Shown here: positions 6,317 to 10,961 of the stretch, one piece after another | How the letters are laid out: each line of letters opens with the position of its first letter | Numbering within the stretch: the stretch's first letter is position 1 | NCBI GenBank assembly: GCA_002333145.1 | Contig: DDBN01000097.1 | Coordinates: 3,308 to 14,268 of the forward strand | Source of the DNA: Moraxellaceae bacterium UBA2031 | GTDB taxonomy: Bacteria; Pseudomonadota; Gammaproteobacteria; Pseudomonadales; Moraxellaceae | Direction: 5' to 3' | Length of the DNA: 10,961 nucleotides | The notes under the pieces: generated by a model | Databases searched by the model: none | The model's input: only the letters and a program-made list of their open reading frames with translations | What the model was told of the DNA's origin: nothing | Made by a program: the position numbers and the translations under genes

Positions 6317-9300
6317 TCAGTCTACAAAAACACGAGCGTTGCGGAACATGCGCATCCAGGAACCATCCTCCTTCCACTCATCCGGATACCAGCTATGTTG
6401 AACGGCACGGAATAGACGCTCTGGATGCGGCATCATGATAGTGGCGCGACCATCACGACTGGTGATACCTGAGATGCCTGCATAGGAGCCATTGGGGTTC
6501 AGTGGATATGCTTCGGTCGGACGACCGTGATTATCCACAAACCCCAAAGAGACTAAGCCACTATTCGCTAGTGCCGTCACACGCGCAGCGGTATCACTGA
6601 CACGGCCTTCACCATGCGCTACCGCAATCGGCATACGCGAACCTGCCATGCCCGCCAACAGCACGGATGGAGACTCTTTCACTTCCACCATCACCGTGCG
6701 CGCTTCAAACTGTTCGCTGGTATTGCGCATAAAGCGCGGCCAATGTTCTGCGCCCGGAATAAGGTCTTTTAGCTGCGACATCATCTGGCAACCGTTGCAT
6801 ACGCCCAGCGTGAACGTATCAAGACGCGTAAAGAAATCCGCGAATTCATCACGGGCGCGCGCATTGTAAAGTGCCGAGCGCGCCCAACCCCCACCCGCAC
6901 CGAGCACGTCGCCATAAGAGAAGCCACCGCAACTCACTAGGCCCTTGAAATCTTTTAGGTTAAGACGACCCGTGATGATGTCGCTCATGTGCACGTCAAC
7001 CGTATTAAAGCCGGCGCGATCAAACGCTGCGGCCATTTCGATCTGACCGTTCACGCCCTGCTCACGCAGTATGGCTACCTTTGGCCGCACTCCGGTGCTG
7101 ATATACGGTGCTGCCACGTTGTCGTTTACATCATAAGAAAGCGCAACGTGCAGCCCTGCATCGCTCGTATCGAGGAGACGATCAAACTCCTGCTGAGCAC
7201 ACTCCGTATTGTCACGCAGGGACTGGATGCGATAGCTGGTTTCACTCCAGATACGCTGCAGTTCACTGCGCGGCATATCCAGCACTGCGGTACCGTTATG
7301 ACGAACCAGTACGGTATCGGCAGCATTCAGCACACCGATTTTATGCGCAGGCACGCCAGCAGCAGAGAAAGACTCCAGTACGATCGCCGCATCCGTTGCA
7401 GCCACCTGTACCACTGCACCCAACTCTTCGCTGAATAACTCCGGCAGCAGATCACCCGCAAGATCAATCGTCACACCAGTACGACCGGCAAACGCCATTT
7501 CTGTCACTGTCGCCCAGAGGCCACCATCACTACGGTCGTGATAGGCCAGTAGACGATCATTGGCATTAAGAGTTTGCACTGTATCAAAGAACGCCTTTAG
7601 CTGGCTGGCATCGTCCACATCGGGCGACTGGTTGCCAATCTGGCTATAAACTTGTGCCAGAGCGGATCCACCTAAACGATTACGACCGACACCCAGATCT
7701 ACCAGTAGCAGAACGGTATCGCCTTTGTCGGTGCGCAATTGAGGTGTCAGCGTTTTGCGGACATCCGTCACCGGGGCAAATGCGGTAATGACCAACGATA
7801 ACGGTGCGGTGACGGACTTCTTTTCGCCCTTGTCTTCCCAAACCGTGCGCATGGACAACGAGTCCTTGCCCACCGGAATGGCGATGCCGAGCTGCGGGCA
7901 AATTTCCATGCCCACGGCATTCACGGCATCAAAGAGATTTTCGTCTTCTTTGCCATAGCCCGCTGCAGCCATCCAGTTGGCAGACAGCTTGATATTCGCA
8001 ATGGACGCAATCGGTGTGGCGGCAATATTAGTGAGCGACTCGCCCACCGCCATACGCGCACTCGCAGCCGCATTAATCAATGCCAGCGGCGTACGTTCGC
8101 CCATGGCCATGGCTTCACCGGTATAGGAATTGAAGCCGGTTGCGGTCACTGCGCAGTCAGCAACGGGTACTTGCCACGGCCCCACCATCTGCTCACGCGC
8201 CACCAGCCCGGTAATCGATCGGTCACCAATGGTGATCAGAAAAGATTTGCTGGCCACTGACGGCAAACGCAGAACACGCAACGCGGCTTCTTTTATATCG
8301 ATACTAGAGAGTTCAAGTGCGGCTTGTTCCAGTACTTTGCGCTCAACCGTTCGCAGCATACGCGGCACTTTGCCTAACAATACCTGCATCGGCATATCGA
8401 CCGGGGAATTACCAAAGTGCGGATCGACCACCTTGAGCTGCCGTACCTGAGTCGCTTCACCCAACACGGCAAAAGGACAACGTTCACGCTCACAGATCGC
8501 TTCAAACTCAGCAAGACGAGCAGGCGATACGGCTAATACATAACGCTCCTGCGCTTCATTACTCCAGATCTCCATCGGACGCATGCCGGGTTCCAGACTC
8601 GGAATGGCGCGCAAGTTAAGAGATGCACCCATGTCATGATCATTCACCAACTCTGGCATAGCATTGGACAGGCCGCCGGCACCAACGTCATGCACTGAAA
8701 CGATAGGGTTGTTACCCCCCATGGCCCAGCACACATCGAGCACTTCCTGACAACGGCGCTCCATTTCCGGGTTATCCCGCTGCACCGAAGCAAAATCAAG
8801 ATTTTCGGCACTGGCACCGCTGGCTACCGAAGAGGCCGCACCACCACCAAGACCAATAAGCAGCGCTGGACCACCCAGTACAATGAGCTGATCACCTTGC
8901 TGGATGGGATTTTTCTGCACATGGTCGCCACGAATATTGCCGTAACCACCCGCAATCATGATCGGCTTGTGATACCCGCGCACTTCCGATCCATCAAGAC
9001 CGTTCACGCGCATTTCAAAACTGCGGAAATATCCACACAGCGCAGGGCGACCGAACTCATTATTGAATGCGGCACCACCTAACGGACCCTCTATCATGAT
9101 GTCGAGAGCGGTCACGATGCGATCGGGCTTGCCGTAGTCCTGTTCCCAAGGCTGTACAAAACCGGGAATTTTCAGGTTGGACACGGTAAAGCCGGTAAGA
9201 CCGGCTTTGGGCTTACCGCCGCGACCTGTCGCACCCTCATCACGAATTTCCCCACCCGAACCGGTGGCAGCACCAGAGAACGGCGAAATAGCAGTGGGAT

Positions 9301-10180
9301 GATTGTGTGTTTCCACCTTAATAAGGATATGCACATCCTCATCACTGAAACGGTACTGATGTGAGGATGCATCTGGATAGAAGCGGCCAGCATGACTACC
9401 GACAATAACCGCTGCATTGTCCTTGTAGGCTGACAAAATATTGTCAGGCGCACAGGCATAGGTGTTCTTAATCATCTGAAACAGCGTGCGATTCTGCTGC
9501 TGGCCATCGATAGTCCAGTCCGCATTGAAAATCTTGTGACGGCAGTGCTCAGAGTTCGCCTGCGCGAACATCATCAGCTCTACATCTGTCGGGTTACGCT
9601 GCAACGCCTTGAAGTTCTCCACCAAATAATCGACTTCATCATCGGACAGGGCAAAACCTTGCTCACGATTAGCTTGTTCAAGCGCCTTGCGCCCTCCTGC
9701 CATGATATCGACAGTGGACAGGGGCCGTGGCTCCTCCGCACGAAACAATACGGATGCCTCACTGATCTCCGTCAACACTGACTGCGTCATGCGGTCATGC
9801 AAGCGAGCCGAAAGCAGGCTGCGCTCGTCTGCACTAAACGGACCTCCTTCTATATAGAAGGCTGTGGCACGCTCGATACGCTGAACACCTTCAACACCAC
9901 AATTGTGGGCGATGTCCGTTGCCTTGGATGACCACGGCGAAATAGTGCCAGGCCGCGGCACAACCAGAAATAACTCTCCCGCATCGGTCCCGGTAAACGG
10001 CTCACCGTATTGCAGCAACTCCTCAAGACGACGATGCCCCTCGGCATCAGGCTGGCCATCCACCAGATGCACAAACCGTGCATGTACAGCGATTACCTTA
10101 GGCAGTAGCGCCTTAAGGTCTTGCAGCAGTCGGGTCTGTCGGAAAGCGGAAAGCGCCAGGGAACCAGGCAGGATAAGCAT
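6317..10180 (-). CDS. purL: Phosphoribosylformylglycinamidine synthase
   Basis: PurL carries out the fourth step of de novo purine synthesis: FGAR + ATP + glutamine give FGAM + ADP + phosphate + glutamate. This is the large single-chain proteobacterial form (1287 residues; E. coli 1295). The N-terminus MLILPGSLALSAFRQTRLL resembles E. coli PurL. A PurS-like region is followed by the first AIR-synthase-like catalytic half with ETHNHPTAISPFSGAATGSG (about residues 287-310) and GRGGKPKAGLTGF. The second, regulatory half follows. The class I glutamine amidotransferase domain starts near residue 1034 (PKVAILREQGVNGQ). It has the nucleophile Cys1128 in GVCNGCQM and the triad residues His1252 and Glu1254 in MPHPERLF. 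The ATG at 10178-10180 fits the family start, with only a weak GAGAGA upstream. No frameshift or missing catalytic residue is seen. It diverges from the mltF-like gene. Confidence 0.98.
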   Translation of the reverse strand: MLILPGSLALSAFRQTRLLQDLKALLPKVIAVHARFVHLVDGQPDAEGHRRLEELLQYGEPFTGTDAGELFLVVPRPGTISPWSSKATDIAHNCGVEGVQRIERATAFYIEGGPFSADERSLLSARLHDRMTQSVLTEISEASVLFRAEEPRPLSTVDIMAGGRKALEQANREQGFALSDDEVDYLVENFKALQRNPTDVELMMFAQANSEHCRHKIFNADWTIDGQQQNRTLFQMIKNTYACAPDNILSAYKDNAAVIVGSHAGRFYPDASSHQYRFSDEDVHILIKVETHNHPTAISPFSGAATGSGGEIRDEGATGRGGKPKAGLTGFTVSNLKIPGFVQPWEQDYGKPDRIVTALDIMIEGPLGGAAFNNEFGRPALCGYFRSFEMRVNGLDGSEVRGYHKPIMIAGGYGNIRGDHVQKNPIQQGDQLIVLGGPALLIGLGGGAASSVASGASAENLDFASVQRDNPEMERRCQEVLDVCWAMGGNNPIVSVHDVGAGGLSNAMPELVNDHDMGASLNLRAIPSLEPGMRPMEIWSNEAQERYVLAVSPARLAEFEAICERERCPFAVLGEATQVRQLKVVDPHFGNSPVDMPMQVLLGKVPRMLRTVERKVLEQAALELSSIDIKEAALRVLRLPSVASKSFLITIGDRSITGLVAREQMVGPWQVPVADCAVTATGFNSYTGEAMAMGERTPLALINAAASARMAVGESLTNIAATPIASIANIKLSANWMAAAGYGKEDENLFDAVNAVGMEICPQLGIAIPVGKDSLSMRTVWEDKGEKKSVTAPLSLVITAFAPVTDVRKTLTPQLRTDKGDTVLLLVDLGVGRNRLGGSALAQVYSQIGNQSPDVDDASQLKAFFDTVQTLNANDRLLAYHDRSDGGLWATVTEMAFAGRTGVTIDLAGDLLPELFSEELGAVVQVAATDAAIVLESFSAAGVPAHKIGVLNAADTVLVRHNGTAVLDMPRSELQRIWSETSYRIQSLRDNTECAQQEFDRLLDTSDAGLHVALSYDVNDNVAAPYISTGVRPKVAILREQGVNGQIEMAAAFDRAGFNTVDVHMSDIITGRLNLKDFKGLVSCGGFSYGDVLGAGGGWARSALYNARARDEFADFFTRLDTFTLGVCNGCQMMSQLKDLIPGAEHWPRFMRNTSEQFEARTVMVEVKESPSVLLAGMAGSRMPIAVAHGEGRVSDTAARVTALANSGLVSLGFVDNHGRPTEAYPLNPNGSYAGISGITSRDGRATIMMPHPERLFRAVQHSWYPDEWKEDGSWMRMFRNARVFVD

Positions 10181-10286
10181 GTCGGTCTCTCGGAAAACGG
10201 CAGAGTTGAGGAGTGTTATTCCCTGGGCCAGGCGCTGAACGGTCAGTCACACGATAAACGGCAAACGCGCCCCGGGATGGGCGGCA

Positions 10287-10315
10287 ATCATACTGGAATA
10301 GCGGGTTTCAGGACA
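10287..10315 (-). promoter_or_regulatory. Possible purL-proximal promoter
   Basis: On the minus strand a near-consensus -10 hexamer TATGAT lies at 10287-10292. The -35 position, 17 nt upstream (10310-10315), reads TGTCCT, which is poor. A start here would give a purL leader of about 100 nt. It is a weaker alternative to the TTGACA-containing site further upstream, and both may be used. Confidence 0.3.
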
Positions 10316-10348
10316 CCCAGACGCGTGAGCAGCCGGTCAGATCGCAAA

Positions 10349-10367
10349 AATATTGTCGGACAATATT
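10349..10367. promoter_or_regulatory. Perfect 19-bp palindrome, likely operator
   Basis: AATATTGTC and GACAATATT form a perfect inverted repeat around one central G. The inner core TTGTC-N-GACAA has the size and symmetry of a dimeric repressor site and resembles sites used by GntR/FCD-type regulators. It overlaps the position where a -10 for the adjacent minus-strand TTGACA would fall, so a bound protein could block purL transcription. It lies 168 nt from purL and 211 nt from the mltF-like start. Which protein binds is unknown. Confidence 0.6.
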
Positions 10368-10386
10368 GATTAAATCGCGCTGTCAA
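10360..10386 (-). promoter_or_regulatory. Possible purL promoter overlapping the palindrome
   Basis: A perfect -35 consensus TTGACA occurs on the minus strand at 10381-10386. A partial -10, TATTGT (10360-10365), follows after a 15-nt spacer, which is shorter than optimal. The -10 lies inside the palindrome. The predicted purL leader would be about 170 nt long. Confidence 0.35.
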
Positions 10387-10578
10387 GGGGTAGACAGAGT
10401 GTGACGTGGTCGATAAATTCCGCCCGAGCTCGCGTTGGAGCCCTGTTTCGGCAGGTTCTGCAGCGCGCTTTGGTGAGCCTACTGGCTACCGAAAACCCCC
10501 TAGGGTAAACGCGACGACGGTTGATCTGCAGCGGATGCGGCAACTGGCATTAACGGTAAACCGAACGAGGTATTAAGG

Positions 10579-10961
10579 ATGACCAGCAGCTTAAGAGTGT
10601 TACGAACACGGCTCCCCCGTCCCGCCCAAGTACTCAAGGTACTGGTGCGAGTAGTATTTTTCAGTGGCCTGTTTGTCACGCTGTTTCAATTACAGCCAGC
10701 CACCACCGCCCTGCAGCAGGTTCAGCAGCGCGGTTCCCTTATTTTGGCCGGCACCAGTGGCCCTACTACCTTTCAGGAAACGCCAGAAGGCGCACGGGGC
10801 TTCCAGCATGAGCTGGCCCAGATGTTTGCCGATGAACTGGGAGTGGATCTGGTACTGGACGATACCCCCGGCGCTGCCGAAGCGCTAAATGCCATCCGCC
10901 GCAACCGCGCTGATATTGCTATTACTGGCCTTGCCACTGATGATCCTCGCCTAAAGCGCCT
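10579..10961 (+). CDS. mltF: Membrane-bound lytic transglycosylase F-like protein (partial, N-terminal 127 residues)
   Basis: MltF enzymes cleave peptidoglycan glycan strands to form 1,6-anhydro ends. They have an N-terminal substrate-binding-protein-like domain and a C-terminal lysozyme-like catalytic domain. Here the first about 17 residues are basic, followed by a hydrophobic segment (about 21-38, VLVRVVFFSGLFVTLFQL) serving as signal or anchor, with no lipobox cysteine. From about residue 45, QQVQQRGSLILAGTSGPTTF and FQHELAQMFADELGV match the start of a family-3 solute-binding domain as in MltF. The catalytic domain lies beyond the window edge, so a plain periplasmic binding protein cannot be fully excluded. 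The divergent purL neighbour is the usual arrangement for mltF, which favours the call. GAGG (10567-10570) lies 8 nt before the ATG. Confidence 0.85.
   Translation, partial: MTSSLRVLRTRLPRPAQVLKVLVRVVFFSGLFVTLFQLQPATTALQQVQQRGSLILAGTSGPTTFQETPEGARGFQHELAQMFADELGVDLVLDDTPGAAEALNAIRRNRADIAITGLATDDPRLKR

Larger units (their letters stand above)
10181..10578. other. Divergent purL/mltF intergenic region
   Basis: This 398-bp region separates two divergent genes. Apart from the palindrome and the two purL promoter candidates, it holds a TGTC-N8-GACA inverted repeat at 10381-10396 and an 8-bp palindrome CCCTAGGG at 10498-10505. The 7-mer GGTAAAC is repeated at 10504-10510 and 10555-10561. I found no convincing -35/-10 pair for the mltF-like gene and no credible small ORF. 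Confidence 0.5.

Noticed and set aside
6989..7438. 149-residue plus-strand ORF inside purL
   Set aside because: It is antisense to an intact, highly conserved PurL reading frame and has no recognisable domain.
10504..10561. GGTAAAC direct repeats as iterons or a CRISPR-like array
   Set aside because: There are only two 7-bp copies 51 bp apart with differing flanks, which is compatible with chance.

Overview
The window is an ordinary chromosomal segment of a gammaproteobacterium. The evidence is the rplU-rpmA-obg cluster diverging from ispB, the single-chain proteobacterial PurL of about 1290 residues, and a divergent MltF-like transglycosylase. A marine oil-degrader-like lineage (Alcanivorax or a relative) or a pseudomonad-like lineage would fit, but this is inference and I could not search a database. 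No insertion sequence, phage gene, tRNA, rRNA or CRISPR array was found.

Layout from left to right. Positions 1-1304 (minus strand) hold ribosomal protein L21 (rplU), L27 (rpmA) and the 5' part of the GTPase gene obg/cgtA. A strong hairpin terminator lies between rpmA and obg, and a good sigma70-type promoter lies upstream of rplU. ispB (long-chain polyprenyl diphosphate synthase, quinone side chain) diverges on the plus strand and ends at 2568. A roughly 325-bp gap follows. It contains a small, uncharacterised minus-strand ORF candidate (2565-2699) and an inverted repeat. Next, on the plus strand, is a large polytopic membrane protein of the family that databases call 'site-specific recombinase' (Gcr, PF10136). 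It ends exactly where a convergent AraC-family regulator ends.

Positions 4902-10180 are all minus strand. In transcription order they encode purL (purine synthesis), a 103-residue stand-alone YqfO/NIF3-insert-like (CutA/PII-fold-like) protein 19 nt downstream, and then the AraC regulator. A 398-bp divergent intergenic region separates purL from the 5' part of an mltF-like gene that runs off the right edge. It contains a perfect 9-1-9 palindrome overlapping a consensus TTGACA element directed towards purL.

Most of the window is translation/ribosome assembly, isoprenoid-quinone and purine housekeeping. No new multi-gene system is evident. The items most worth a second look are the membrane protein labelled as a recombinase, the palindromic operator at purL/mltF, the 44-residue ORF after ispB, the structured rplU leader, and the purL-linked YqfO-like protein.
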